Below the pieces are notes generated by a model. It had not been told where the DNA came from and did no database searches. It saw only the letters and a list, made by a program, of their open reading frames with translations. 64,000 nt of DNA from Hyphomicrobiales bacterium (GTDB lineage Bacteria > Pseudomonadota > Alphaproteobacteria > Rhizobiales > Rhizobiaceae), in contig UBMP01000009.1 in the NCBI GenBank assembly GCA_900466575.1, positions 1-64,000 on the forward strand. The letters run 5' to 3'. The position numbers were made by a program, and so were the translations under genes. How positions within the stretch are numbered: position 1 is the stretch's first letter; each line of letters starts with the position of its first letter. Of the stretch, positions 26,492 to 35,719 are shown one piece after another.

Positions 26492-27609
26492 TACTGGATA
26501 CCCCAGAGCTTGCGGAAACCGGCCTTGTAGGCGTCGCCGTAACCCGTATCGAACTTCGCCGGCTTGCCGGCCTCTGCGGCATTGGTCTTGTCAAAAATGT
26601 AGAAGGGCACATTGAGGGCCGTCGGGGTCTTCAGCCCGCACGCGTCACGCAGATGCCCGTCCACGGTCGCATAGGCGATCCAGTCGAGGCTTTCGCCGAT
26701 ATCCATATCGGCAAGACCTTGCTGAATGTAATCCAGCACGAAAGGCGTACCGTTGAAGGTCGCAACCTTAACCTGACCGGTCTTGCCCGCCAGGCGCAGG
26801 GCGGGAATGACGAACTGCGACATGGAGTCGTAGATCGGAATGACCACGTTGATCTCCGGATGCGCCTGAACAGCCGACTGGACGGCCGGCTGGATCTTGG
26901 TGCCCCATTCCGTCACGCCCACGTTGATTTCCTGGACGATCTTGCAGGTCGGGCAATTGGCAGCCAACTGCTTCTTGAAGTTCTCGACCAACGGGATGGT
27001 CGGCGGCACTTCCTTGGAGACCACGAGAACAATATTGGCCTTGCCATCGGTGGCAACGGCCGACCAGTCGGCGAGGATCGTGCCAATCTCGCCAAAGCCG
27101 ATCGTCAGCGAGGAAGAGACAACGGGATTCTGCTTGAAGCTGGGATCGTAGAAGTGCGAGGTCATGACCTTCACGCCCGCTTCCTTCGCTGCCTTCAGCT
27201 GCGGCTCGATCGTGCCGGGATCGATGCCCGAGATCAGATCGATAATATCGTATTTTTCGCGCGTGGCCAATTCAACGCCCTGAACCCACTGGCTCGGCTG
27301 GCCCTGGTTTTCCCACTCGCGAACCTGAAGCCCAACCTCGGCGCCGGCAGTCTTCATACGGTCGATGATCCCCTTGAGGAAGGGATTGCCGCTGTTGTTC
27401 GGGATCGAGAGCATTTTCTTGCCCTTGGCGCAGGACTTCGCATCGAAGGGCTCGCCCGGCGCCGTGAACTGCGGCTTGGACTGGTATTTAACCAGGTTGG
27501 CCTTGGCGCGGGCAAGGCCATCTGCGGCCTCATCGGCGAAAGACGGCGCCGCGAGACACATCAAGGCCGCAGCGGAGGTGAGTGTTGCCAGCAGAAAGCT
27601 CTTCTTCAT
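26491..27609 (-). CDS. CUT2 ABC transporter substrate-binding protein
   Basis: About 372 residues. Sec signal peptide (MKKSFLLATL, cleavage near PSFA, residue 25). The mature type I binding fold shows KKMLSIPNNSGNPFLKGIIDRMK, IDLISGIDPGTIEPQLKAA and INVVIPIYDSMSQFVIPALRLAG. It is longer than RbsB (about 290) and has a cysteine pair (NCPTCK) in the hinge region that could form a disulfide. First gene of the operon that continues to the alcohol dehydrogenase. The 275-base gap to the divergent LacI gene carries two candidate operators. The ligand is unknown; context suggests a cyclic amide or imide or its sugar-like precursor. Confidence 0.93.
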   Translation of the reverse strand: MKKSFLLATLTSAAALMCLAAPSFADEAADGLARAKANLVKYQSKPQFTAPGEPFDAKSCAKGKKMLSIPNNSGNPFLKGIIDRMKTAGAEVGLQVREWENQGQPSQWVQGVELATREKYDIIDLISGIDPGTIEPQLKAAKEAGVKVMTSHFYDPSFKQNPVVSSSLTIGFGEIGTILADWSAVATDGKANIVLVVSKEVPPTIPLVENFKKQLAANCPTCKIVQEINVGVTEWGTKIQPAVQSAVQAHPEINVVIPIYDSMSQFVIPALRLAGKTGQVKVATFNGTPFVLDYIQQGLADMDIGESLDWIAYATVDGHLRDACGLKTPTALNVPFYIFDKTNAAEAGKPAKFDTGYGDAYKAGFRKLWGIQ

Positions 27610-27661
27610 CGTAGTCTCCCAGACTTTAGCGAAGCCCTACCCCCTCGGCAGGGTATTTTGT

Positions 27662-27673
27662 GAATGCGTATGC
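27662..27673. promoter_or_regulatory. Candidate LacI-family operator, site 1
   Basis: GAATGCGTATGC, about 55 bases upstream of the binding-protein start. It shares the CG-centred pattern GMATRCGTATKC with the sites at 27843 and 32882. Confidence 0.5.
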
Positions 27674-27842
27674 ATTGTTCGCGCAAACTGTTTCACAAGT
27701 CAATTGCGTCATGGGACCTTTTTGCAGGATTTCTTGGTTGGCACTGGATGCACCGACAACCTCGCAGTTTGCGGATGCCGACAGCTTCGCTATTGAAACA
27801 AGCCGGCAGGACAGATAGCTTGCATAACTGCAGATCAGCATT

Positions 27843-27854
27843 GAATACGTATTC
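27843..27854. promoter_or_regulatory. Candidate LacI-family operator, site 2 (perfect palindrome)
   Basis: GAATACGTATTC is a perfect 12-bp palindrome with a central CG, the usual LacI-family form, 30 bases before the LacI start. This suggests autoregulation. Confidence 0.6.
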
Positions 27855-27884
27855 TGAACCTACCCCCAAGGAGTCTCGATAGGG

Positions 27885-28922
27885 ATGACGCGCAGCTCAA
27901 CCAGGACGACATCGTTTGACGTGGCTGCCCTGGCGGGCGTGTCCCAATCGGCAGTCTCGCGTGCCTTCACGCCCGGCTCGAGCATTGCGGAGGAAACACG
28001 CCAAAAGGTGCTGGAGGCAGCGCGCCGGTTAAATTACGTTCCGAATTCGATCGCCAGCAGCCTGACGACGAAACGATCCAACATCGTCGCACTGATCCTG
28101 GGCAATCTCGCCAATCCCTTTTACGTGCATGTTATGCACGCCTTCAGCAGAAAACTGCAGGAACACGGGCGGCAGGTGCTCATCTTCACGGTCGATGCCG
28201 GAGCGGAAAGCGACGATGCCATCCTCCAGGTCCTGAAATACCAGGTGGATGGCGTGATCCTCACCTCCGCGCAGTTGTCGACGCGCATGACCAGCATGTG
28301 CCACGATCGCGGTATCCCGATCGTGCTCTTCAACCGATACATTCCCGGTTCCGACGCCTCGGGCGTGCGCTGCGACAATACGGCCGGCGGACGGCTGCTC
28401 GCGGAGGCGTTTCTGGCGGCCGGCGCCAAGAGCTATCTGATCGTCACGGGTGATCCCACGGCGACGACAAGCGGTGACCGCGTGCGCGGCTTCATGGATA
28501 GACTGATAGAGGGCGGGATCAAGCGCACTGACATCACCCAGATCGAAGGCTACTCGTCCTATGAAGGCGCCTTCAGCGCAACCATCCGATACTTTTCCGC
28601 TCCCGATGTGAAACGGCCAGAAGCGATCTTCGGGGTCAACGACATCATGGCGATGGGCGTGATGGATGCCCTTCAGTTGCGGCTGGGGATCAGGGTGCCC
28701 AAGGATCTCATGCTCGCCGGTTTCGATGACATCCCGGAAGGCAGGCGCGCACCCTATCATCTGACCACAGTCCGCCAGCCGATCGATCAGATGGTCAACG
28801 AAACACTGGCTATTCTGCATCTGGACGAGCCAACCCGCCCCATCGAGCGCGGGATAGACCGACGTATCGCCGGGCGCCTGATCTGGCGCAGCACCATTCC
28901 AGTTCCGCAGGGGAATGGCTAA
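27885..28922 (+). CDS. LacI-family transcriptional regulator
   Basis: About 345 residues. The N-terminal helix-turn-helix and hinge helix are clear (SFDVAALAGVSQSAVSRAFT, then LNYVPNSIASSLTTKRS). The effector domain is a periplasmic-binding fold ending in PEAIFGVNDIMAMGVMDAL, MLAGFDDIPEG and LTTVRQPIDQM. ATG at 27885. It lies between the divergent transporter operon and the convergent hydantoinase genes. Its own promoter, the transporter promoter and the hyuA/LeuC-like divergent region all carry a GMATRCGTATKC-like site, so it probably represses all three. The inducer is unknown. Confidence 0.95.
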   Translation: MTRSSTRTTSFDVAALAGVSQSAVSRAFTPGSSIAEETRQKVLEAARRLNYVPNSIASSLTTKRSNIVALILGNLANPFYVHVMHAFSRKLQEHGRQVLIFTVDAGAESDDAILQVLKYQVDGVILTSAQLSTRMTSMCHDRGIPIVLFNRYIPGSDASGVRCDNTAGGRLLAEAFLAAGAKSYLIVTGDPTATTSGDRVRGFMDRLIEGGIKRTDITQIEGYSSYEGAFSATIRYFSAPDVKRPEAIFGVNDIMAMGVMDALQLRLGIRVPKDLMLAGFDDIPEGRRAPYHLTTVRQPIDQMVNETLAILHLDEPTRPIERGIDRRIAGRLIWRSTIPVPQGNG

Positions 28923-28949
28923 CTGCCTGCCGTTTCGAGACAGACACAA

Positions 28950-28975
28950 AAAATGGGGCCTTTCGGCCCCATTTT
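28950..28975. terminator. Bidirectional Rho-independent terminator
   Basis: Perfect 11-bp stem AAAATGGGGCC (28950-28960) with GGCCCCATTTT (28965-28975) and a TTTC loop. The A-rich and T-rich flanks let it work on both strands, between the convergent LacI and hydantoinase B genes. Confidence 0.88.
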
Positions 28976-28980
28976 GTATT

Positions 28981-30768
28981 TCATTCCGCCGCCTGGCGCT
29001 CCGGCGGAGTGAAGCCGAAATCAAACGGAGGCGGCGCGCCCCGCTCCTCCTTCAGCCGGCCCCTCAAGGCCTCGGTCGCCTTTTCGTCGGCCTGATTATC
29101 CGCGGTCAGGATGACACCATAACCCTCCTTGGCCTGCTTTGCCGAAACCAGTCCATATCGGACGTCGCGGGCCACGGTCGCGGCAGGACGATCGAGAGGG
29201 TCGCCCCAGCCCCCGGACCCTGCCGTCTTGAAGACGACGCGATCGCCCGGCTGGACCTTGAGGTTATCGATCTTGGACGGGATGCGCGCCGGCTCGTCCG
29301 ACCCGGCCTTGATGACCCATTTGCTTGACGTGCCGCCGTGAAGGCCACCATTGATGCCCCATGGCGGAACGACTTCGCGGTCGTCGTGGATCGAGACCTG
29401 ACCGGGTTCCAGGACACGATAGACCTTCTCGATACCGGCGCCGCCGCGATGGAGACCGGGACCGCCAGAGTCCTGGATCGGCTGGTAGCGTTCGACCAGC
29501 ACCGGATAATAGTTCTCGATATATTCGATTGGCGTGGCCGAGAAGAGCGGCCACCAGGCGTGTCCGTCGAAGCCATCGCCCTTCGGACGTCCAGGCACAC
29601 CGCCAAACAGCAATTCCATGAGCTGGAAATACTTGTTGTCCTTGTCGTGTCCCGAGAAGATGAAGTGAGGGCTGGTGCCATAACCCGCAGCCATCGAAAG
29701 CTGCGGCACGAACTTGCCGAGCGCGCCGGCCTGGCAGTCGAAGAACCGGGTGTGTGTGTTGAGCCGGTTCGAAAGCGCGGCCGGGAAGCGCGGATTGAGC
29801 AGGCTTCCTTCCGGCAACACGATCTCGAAGAGGTCATAGAAGCCCTCGTTGAAGAGCACGGAAGGATCGAAGGACATGATCATGTAAACGCCGAAGAACA
29901 GCTTGCAGAGCCCTTCGTGGATATGGAAATTGATCGGGCCTTCCGCCTGTCCATCGGTTCCCGTGAAGTCGAACACAGCGATGTCGCCTCGACGCGAAAT
30001 CGTCAGCGTCATGCGGAACGGACCGTTTCCAAGACCGTCATCGTCGACGTAGTCGGTGAAGCTCACCGGCTCTTCGGGAATGTACTTGCGAATGACGACG
30101 CGCATGGCTTCGCGCGTGCGATCAAGCAGCAAGTCACACGCCGACATGTAGGTTTCCCGACCGAAGCGGTCGCACAGTTCCTTCACGCGGGTGGCCGCCG
30201 TGCGGCAACCGGCGATCAGGGCCATGAGGTCCGCGCGGTTCATGTCCGGCGTGCGGGTGTTGTTGAGCATGATGTCGAGCACGCCTTCGTTCAGCACGCC
30301 CTTGGAGTAGATGCGCACCGGCGGAATGCGAAGCCCCTCTTCCCAGATCGTCCGTGCGTTGGCCGGCATGGAACCCGGCACCGAGCCGCCGACATCGACC
30401 ATGTGGCCGAAGATCGAGGAGAAGCCGACATGGACGCCCTCATGGAAGATCGGCATCATCACGCACCAGTCGTTGTTGTGCGAGATGGAGCCCTTGCAGG
30501 CATAGGGATCGTTCCAGACGAAGATATCGCCTTCGTTGATGTCGCCCTGGAATTTTTCGACGACCGATGGGATGTAGGAGCCGAACTGGCCCACGATCAT
30601 CTGGCCACGCTCGTTGCAGATCATCGGGAACTCGTCATGCTGTTCGCGGATGACGGGAGACAATGAAATGCGAACGACGACGCCGTCCATCTCAAACCGC
30701 GCATTCTTCAGCGCGTTCTCGATAATATCGAGGGTAATGGGATCTACTTTGACAGCCATGGTGTTCAT
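28981..30768 (-). CDS. hyuB: Hydantoinase B/oxoprolinase family subunit
   Basis: About 595 residues, normal for HyuB-type subunits. It starts KVDPITLDIIENALKNARFEM, the standard family opening, and contains SHNNDWCVMMPIFHEG, FGHMVDVGGSVPGS and a glycine-rich C-terminal segment (VFKTAGSGGWGDPLDRP). Together with the HyuA subunit it hydrolyses a cyclic amide with ATP (N-methylhydantoinase, 5-oxoprolinase) or carboxylates ketones in related enzymes. ATG overlaps the hyuA stop by ATGA. It ends five bases before the terminator shared with the LacI gene. Confidence 0.93.
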   Translation of the reverse strand: MNTMAVKVDPITLDIIENALKNARFEMDGVVVRISLSPVIREQHDEFPMICNERGQMIVGQFGSYIPSVVEKFQGDINEGDIFVWNDPYACKGSISHNNDWCVMMPIFHEGVHVGFSSIFGHMVDVGGSVPGSMPANARTIWEEGLRIPPVRIYSKGVLNEGVLDIMLNNTRTPDMNRADLMALIAGCRTAATRVKELCDRFGRETYMSACDLLLDRTREAMRVVIRKYIPEEPVSFTDYVDDDGLGNGPFRMTLTISRRGDIAVFDFTGTDGQAEGPINFHIHEGLCKLFFGVYMIMSFDPSVLFNEGFYDLFEIVLPEGSLLNPRFPAALSNRLNTHTRFFDCQAGALGKFVPQLSMAAGYGTSPHFIFSGHDKDNKYFQLMELLFGGVPGRPKGDGFDGHAWWPLFSATPIEYIENYYPVLVERYQPIQDSGGPGLHRGGAGIEKVYRVLEPGQVSIHDDREVVPPWGINGGLHGGTSSKWVIKAGSDEPARIPSKIDNLKVQPGDRVVFKTAGSGGWGDPLDRPAATVARDVRYGLVSAKQAKEGYGVILTADNQADEKATEALRGRLKEERGAPPPFDFGFTPPERQAAE

Positions 30769-32822
30769 GCCCCCTTCGAAACAGGCCAGATCAGGATATT
30801 GCCGTGCGGATCGATTTCGGCGTAGTGCGCAGGCAGGAGCACCGTGGTCGTATCGTACTGGCGAATGATGGCCGGGCCCTCGACGCGAGCGCCCGCGCCG
30901 AGCTTGGCGCGATCATAATGAGGCGTGTCCACCCAGGCGCCGTTGAAATAGCCGGGACGCGTCTCGAGAATGGCATTCTTGACATCTCCACCTGCAGAAG
31001 CGAGCTTCGCCTCCTCCACCGGCGGCGTTGCACCACGCGCCACGACGCGAAGGGCGACCAGTTCGACCGGCACATGGAAGCGAACGCCGTAAAGCCGCTC
31101 GTGGATGTCGTGGAAATCCGCCAGCGTGCGCGCGATGTCGCCGCGCTTCCGCACATCTTCAGCGCTTACGGGAACCGCCACTTCGAAACCCTGCTGTTCA
31201 TAGCGAAGGTCGAGCGAGAACGTGATCGAGGCATCCGCCTGGGAGACTTCCTGTTCGACCAGCCACTCCTGCGCCTTGGCTTCAAGTTCGCCGAAGCGAG
31301 ACCAGATTTCCGCGGGGTCGAGGCCGACCGTCGAGCGGATATAAGTCTGCACGAATTCGTTACGGAAATCGGCTTCCAGGAAGCCGAGCGCGCAAAGAAC
31401 GCCCGGGTTGGTCGGCACCAGCACTGGATAGCAGCCGAGAAGCTCCGCCATTGCGTTGGCATGGAGCGGACCGGCGCCGCCAAAGGCGACGATACCGAAC
31501 TCGCGGGGGTCAAGGCCACGCTGGACCGTGATGACGCGCAGCGCGCCAAGCATCACTTCGTTGGCGATGTCGATGATGCCCTTTGCCGCCTCTTCAGGCG
31601 AAAGGCCGAGCTGGTTGCCGACCCGCGCAACGGCTGCGCGCGCGCCTTCCACGTCGAGGGTCATGTCGCCGCCCAGCAGAACCGGCGGCAGATAGCCGAG
31701 AACGACGTTGGCGTCGGAAACTGCCGGTTCCGTACCGCCGCGGCCGTAGGATACCGGACCGGGACGGGCCCCAGCCGAACGTGGGCCAACGCGAAGCGAA
31801 CCCGTCAGCTCCGACACGTCGGCGATCGAACCGCCGCCCGCGCCCACCGAGCGTACATCAAGCGTCGGCACCTTTGCCGGAAACATGCCGACCTCGGTCG
31901 ATCGCGAAATGGTGGCTTCACCGTCGATGATGACGGCAACGTCGGTCGACGTCCCCCCCATGTCGAATGCCAGAAGCTTCGAAAAGCCCGAGCGGCGCGA
32001 CAGCATCATGGTCGAAGTCACACCACCGGCAGGGCCGGAGAGAACGGTGTGGACCGGACGTTCGGAGGCTGCCGAAGCGCTCATCAGACCGCCGTCGGAC
32101 CGCACAATATGCAGGCGCGCCCGCACACCATCCGATTTCAGACGGTCTTCGATGCGCGATAGATAGCGCTTCATGATCGGACGAACATAATCATTCATGA
32201 CCGTCGTGATGGCGCGATCATACTCGCGGAATTCCGGCAGGATTTCCGATGAGAGCGATACCGGAATGTTCGGAAACTTGGCGGCGACGATGTCGCGAAG
32301 CGCCTTTTCATGCACCGGATTGGCATAGGAATGCATGAGCGAGATCGTCAGTGCCTCGATGCCTGAAGAGCACAGGTCCTCGATCAGCTTCGTCGCGGCG
32401 TCGAGATCGAGTTCCCGCACCACTTCACCGCGCGCATTGATGCGCTCCGGAATCCCGCGCGTATCGGCGAGCGACGCAAGCGGGTCCGGCTTTTCCATGT
32501 TGATCCAGCCGAACAGAGGACCAGGTGTCCATGCCTTCGCCAGATGCAGCGTGTATTCGAAACCTTCCGTGACCAGCAGGCCGACCCGCGAGCCCTTTCC
32601 TTCCAGCACCGCGTTGGTCGCCACCGTCGTGCCGTGGAGGATCAGGTCGATGTCCGACGGCGAAATCCCCGCCTTCTCGCAGATGAGCTTCACGCCCGCA
32701 GCGACGCCAATCGACTGATCTTCAGGCGTCGATGGCGTCTTGGCCTGGAAAGTCCTGCTCGTCTTTTCGTCATGAAGCAAAAGATCGGTGAACGTGCCAC
32801 CCACATCAACGCCCAATCTCAT
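30765..32822 (-). CDS. hyuA: Hydantoinase A/oxoprolinase family subunit
   Basis: About 685 residues. The ASKHA-type ATP-binding signatures are MRLGVDVGGTFTDLLLHD at the start, LLAFDMGGTSTDVAVI in the middle, and FGGAGPLHANAMAELLG further on. It is the ATP-using half of a cyclic amide hydrolase. I start it at the ATG at 32822; the frame is open to 32885 but the extra residues precede the family start. It is divergent from the LeuC-like gene across about 200 bases holding a LacI-type site. Acetone or acetophenone carboxylase subunits are related, but no gamma subunit gene is present, which favours a hydantoinase/oxoprolinase-type activity. Confidence 0.93.
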   Translation of the reverse strand: MRLGVDVGGTFTDLLLHDEKTSRTFQAKTPSTPEDQSIGVAAGVKLICEKAGISPSDIDLILHGTTVATNAVLEGKGSRVGLLVTEGFEYTLHLAKAWTPGPLFGWINMEKPDPLASLADTRGIPERINARGEVVRELDLDAATKLIEDLCSSGIEALTISLMHSYANPVHEKALRDIVAAKFPNIPVSLSSEILPEFREYDRAITTVMNDYVRPIMKRYLSRIEDRLKSDGVRARLHIVRSDGGLMSASAASERPVHTVLSGPAGGVTSTMMLSRRSGFSKLLAFDMGGTSTDVAVIIDGEATISRSTEVGMFPAKVPTLDVRSVGAGGGSIADVSELTGSLRVGPRSAGARPGPVSYGRGGTEPAVSDANVVLGYLPPVLLGGDMTLDVEGARAAVARVGNQLGLSPEEAAKGIIDIANEVMLGALRVITVQRGLDPREFGIVAFGGAGPLHANAMAELLGCYPVLVPTNPGVLCALGFLEADFRNEFVQTYIRSTVGLDPAEIWSRFGELEAKAQEWLVEQEVSQADASITFSLDLRYEQQGFEVAVPVSAEDVRKRGDIARTLADFHDIHERLYGVRFHVPVELVALRVVARGATPPVEEAKLASAGGDVKNAILETRPGYFNGAWVDTPHYDRAKLGAGARVEGPAIIRQYDTTTVLLPAHYAEIDPHGNILIWPVSKGA

Positions 32823-32881
32823 TTCAGTTCCCCTACACGCATCATTGTCTCCTTTTTTCGATCCGCATGCGACAACGTATT

Positions 32882-32893
32882 GCATGCGTATTC
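32882..32893. promoter_or_regulatory. Candidate LacI-family operator, site 3
   Basis: GCATGCGTATTC in the divergent region between hyuA (start 32822) and the LeuC-like gene (start 33022). It matches the sites around the LacI gene 5 kb away at 10 or more of 12 positions. A partly overlapping CAACGTATTG lies just upstream. Confidence 0.5.
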
Positions 32894-33021
32894 ATTTCAG
32901 CATAAATTGGGTTCGAGCTTTTCTGCAAGAGGAAACATTGGGGTCCTGCCAGATTTCCTGATTGCGGCTGAAGCGCCAGCCTTCGTCACTTTCACACGCC
33001 TCATCGGACATCACATCGGAA

Positions 33022-34434
33022 ATGACTGCAAGAACGCTCTACGAGAAAGTCTGGGACAGCCACGTCATCAAGAATTACGAGGATGGAACGTCGCTCCTTT
33101 ACATCGATCGCCATCTGGTTCAGGAGGTGTCCAGCCCGCAGGCATTCGCAGGATTGATCGCCGAAGGGCGTGAATTCAGGCGGCCGGCGGCGCATATTGC
33201 CGTTGCCGATCACGCTGTTCCGACGGTCAACAGACATCTTCCGCTGCCAGAGGGCCTTGCAGCACGGCAGGTGGCCCGCCTCCGGGAAAACTGCGCACGC
33301 TTTGACATCGGCTATATCGGAATGAACGACAGCCAGCACGGAATCGTGCACGTCATCGGTCCGGAACTCGGTTTCACGCTTCCCGGTGCGACGCTGGTCT
33401 GTGGCGACAGCCATACATCCACGCATGGCGCTTTCGGTGCGATCGCCTTCGGCATTGGCGCCAGCGAATGTGAATGCGTATTCGCAACGCAATCGCTGCG
33501 GCAGCGAAAGCAGAAGACGATGCGGGTCAACCTTCTCGGGCAGCTTCCCGCCGGCGTCACGGTCAAGGATATCATTCTGGCCCTCATTGCGCGTATCGGC
33601 ACGAACGGCGGCGTGGGCTTTGCCATCGAATATGCCGGCCCTGTCATCGGCCAGCTCTCCATGGAAGCGCGCATGACGCTCTGCAATATGTCGATCGAGG
33701 CGGGAAGCCGGGTCGGCATGGTGGCTCCGGACGATACGACCATTGCCTGGGTTTCCGGGCGTCCTCTCGCGCCTGCGGGCGCGCTTCTCGAGCGCGCCGT
33801 CGCCCACTGGAAAAGCCTGCCCAGCGACACCGGCGCCACCTTCGACCGTGAAGTCGACCTCGACGTCTCCGTCCTTGCTCCGCAGGTTTCCTGGGGCACC
33901 AATCCAGGCGAGACGGCCTCCGTCACGGCGAAGGTTCCGGATCCTGCAGAAGAAGCGGACCCCGTCAAGCGGCAGAAGATGGAACGCAGCCTCGCCTATA
34001 TGGATCTGAAGCCCGGCACCCCGCTGGAGGAGATAGCCATCGATCGGGTGTTCATCGGCTCCTGCACGAATGGCCGTCTGGAGGACCTGCGAATCGCCGC
34101 TTCCGTCGTGTCGGGCCGCAAGGTTGCCGACAATGTCGCGGCGATCGTCGTGCCGGGATCTGCGACAGTCAGACTTCAGGCGGAAGCCGAAGGTCTCGAC
34201 AGAGTCTTTCGCGAAGCAGGCTTCGAATGGCGAGATTCGGGCTGTTCGATGTGCGTGGCAATGAACGACGACCGTCTGAAACCCGGCGAGCGCTGCGCGT
34301 CCACATCCAACCGCAACTTCGAAGGCCGGCAGGGCCAGGGCGGACGCACGCATCTGATGAGCCCGGCCATGGCAGCCGCTGCGGCCATTGCCGGCCGCCT
34401 CATCGACCTCCGCAAACTGGAGACCTTGCACTGA
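33022..34434 (+). CDS. Aconitase-family hydro-lyase large subunit (LeuC-like)
   Basis: About 470 residues, the length of LeuC. The 4Fe-4S ligands are present as Cys348 (IGSCTNGR), Cys408 and Cys411 (DSGCSMC), and the family motif [20 protein letters not shown] is intact. Family members hydrate or dehydrate: isopropylmalate, citraconate/maleate or dimethylmaleate. ATG at 33022 is chosen because the [11 protein letters not shown] motif opens LeuC proteins. It overlaps the LeuD-like gene by ATGA. The catabolic neighbours and absence of leuA or leuB argue against leucine synthesis; hydration of a substituted maleate is the context-based proposal. Confidence 0.93.
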   Translation: MTARTLYEKVWDSHVIKNYEDGTSLLYIDRHLVQEVSSPQAFAGLIAEGREFRRPAAHIAVADHAVPTVNRHLPLPEGLAARQVARLRENCARFDIGYIGMNDSQHGIVHVIGPELGFTLPGATLVCGDSHTSTHGAFGAIAFGIGASECECVFATQSLRQRKQKTMRVNLLGQLPAGVTVKDIILALIARIGTNGGVGFAIEYAGPVIGQLSMEARMTLCNMSIEAGSRVGMVAPDDTTIAWVSGRPLAPAGALLERAVAHWKSLPSDTGATFDREVDLDVSVLAPQVSWGTNPGETASVTAKVPDPAEEADPVKRQKMERSLAYMDLKPGTPLEEIAIDRVFIGSCTNGRLEDLRIAASVVSGRKVADNVAAIVVPGSATVRLQAEAEGLDRVFREAGFEWRDSGCSMCVAMNDDRLKPGERCASTSNRNFEGRQGQGGRTHLMSPAMAAAAAIAGRLIDLRKLETLH

Positions 34435-35084
34435 TGGAAAAGTTTACCCGGCTAACGTCGGTCGCGGCCCCGCTTGCGGAAGCGGACATCGACACGGACA
34501 TCATATTTCCTGCCCGCTTCCTCCTCCTGCTGGACAAGGCCGGCCTGGGCAAGCAACTGTTCCACGAGCGCCGACATCGCCGCGACGGCAGCCTGACGGA
34601 TTTCGTCCTCAACACGCCGCCCTTCAACGAGGCCCGCATTCTCGTTGCCGACGCAAATTTCGGATCCGGATCGAGCCGCGAACAGGCGGTCTGGGCGCTC
34701 GCCGATTTCGGCATTCGCTGTGTGATTGCACCGAGCTTCGGCGAAATCTTCTTTTCCAACTGCTTCAAGAACGGCGTGCTGCCCATCGTTGTCACGGGAG
34801 AGACCCATGCCAACCTGATGGCAGCGGCCCGTACCGGCGAGCCCTTCACCGTCGACCTGGAGGAGCAGACCGTGCTCCTGCCGAACGGACCTTCCATCGG
34901 CTTCGAGATCGACCCTTGGCGGAAGCGCGCGCTTCTTCTTGGGCTGGACGAGATAGGGGCGATTCTTGCAGACGATGAGGCAGATATCTCCGCCTTCGAG
35001 ATTCGTCACCGCGCGGACAGCCCGTGGCTGTTCCTCGACGACGGACGCATGGAACAGTTTTTAGACAAGGGAGACGGCAAGTGA
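34434..35084 (+). CDS. Aconitase-family hydro-lyase small subunit (LeuD-like)
   Basis: About 216 residues, the swivel domain partner of the LeuC-like subunit. Key segments are the opening PLAEADIDTDIIFPARF, the substrate loop region FNEARILVADANFGSGSSREQAVWAL, and FGEIFFSNCFKNGVLPI. These match LeuD in order and spacing. ATG at 34434 overlaps the LeuC-like stop; the frame is open further upstream but inside LeuC. Its stop overlaps the next gene's GTG. The substrate loop differs from standard biosynthetic LeuD, but I cannot derive the substrate from it. Confidence 0.93.
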   Translation: MEKFTRLTSVAAPLAEADIDTDIIFPARFLLLLDKAGLGKQLFHERRHRRDGSLTDFVLNTPPFNEARILVADANFGSGSSREQAVWALADFGIRCVIAPSFGEIFFSNCFKNGVLPIVVTGETHANLMAAARTGEPFTVDLEEQTVLLPNGPSIGFEIDPWRKRALLLGLDEIGAILADDEADISAFEIRHRADSPWLFLDDGRMEQFLDKGDGK

Positions 35085-35719
35085 CCGATCAGGACCTTTC
35101 CTCCAACTATCAGGGCGCGTTCGGCAAGCGGATCGGCTTTGGCAAGCGCCCTGTCCTGCTGATGATCGATTTCGTCGAGGCCTATTTCGATCGCGGCTGC
35201 GCGCTCTTTGCCGACGTCGAAGACGCATTGGCTTCGGCGCTGAGGCTTCAGGCGGCCGCCCGCAAGGCCGGCGTGCCGGTCATCTATACCAACGTCGTCT
35301 ATAACAAGAGCGTGCTCAATGGCGGCCGGTTTTACCAGAAATCGATGACGCTTCACAATTTCGTGGAAGGCAGCCCCATGGGCGCCTGGCCGAAGGGACT
35401 GGTGCCGCACGAGGAGGAGCTGGTCATCTCCAAGCAGTATGCGTCCGCCTTTTTCGGCACGTCTCTCGCCTCCACGCTGACGACGCTTGGCATCGACACG
35501 GTGATTCACACCGGCGTGTCGACCTCAGGCTGCGTTCGCGCCACTTGCGTCGACTGCTGCTCCCACGGGTTTATCCCGATCATCGTGCGCGACGCTGTCG
35601 GCGACCGCCACCCTGCACCGCACGAGGCCAACCTCTTCGACATGGACGCCAAGTATGGCGACGTGGTCCGGGAAGCCGAAGTGATGACCTATCTCGCAAA
35701 TCTAGGAAAGACAGCATGA
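35081..35719 (+). CDS. Isochorismatase-family amidohydrolase (N-carbamoylsarcosine amidase/maleamate amidase type)
   Basis: About 212 residues of the cysteine hydrolase family. The catalytic triad can be placed at Asp30 (VLLMIDFVEAYF), Lys118 (VISKQYASAF) and Cys151 (GVSTSGCVRAT). The GTG at 35081 overlaps the LeuD-like stop (GTGA) and follows GGGAG by about eight bases. Relatives hydrolyse N-carbamoylsarcosine, nicotinamide or maleamate, releasing ammonia. Beside a hydantoinase pair, the natural role is to cleave the ring-opened amide: N-carbamoyl amino acid to amino acid, or a maleamate to a maleate. The second option fits the LeuCD-like hydratase in the same operon. Confidence 0.9.
   Translation: MTDQDLSSNYQGAFGKRIGFGKRPVLLMIDFVEAYFDRGCALFADVEDALASALRLQAAARKAGVPVIYTNVVYNKSVLNGGRFYQKSMTLHNFVEGSPMGAWPKGLVPHEEELVISKQYASAFFGTSLASTLTTLGIDTVIHTGVSTSGCVRATCVDCCSHGFIPIIVRDAVGDRHPAPHEANLFDMDAKYGDVVREAEVMTYLANLGKTA

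Noticed and set aside
28981-32822. Acetone or acetophenone carboxylase
   Set aside because: These complexes need further subunits that are absent here; an amidase and the hydratase genes fit cyclic amide hydrolysis better.
33022-35084. LeuC/LeuD as leucine biosynthesis genes
   Set aside because: No leuA or leuB nearby, and the genes are translationally coupled to an amidase and a C-C lyase in a LacI-linked catabolic region.
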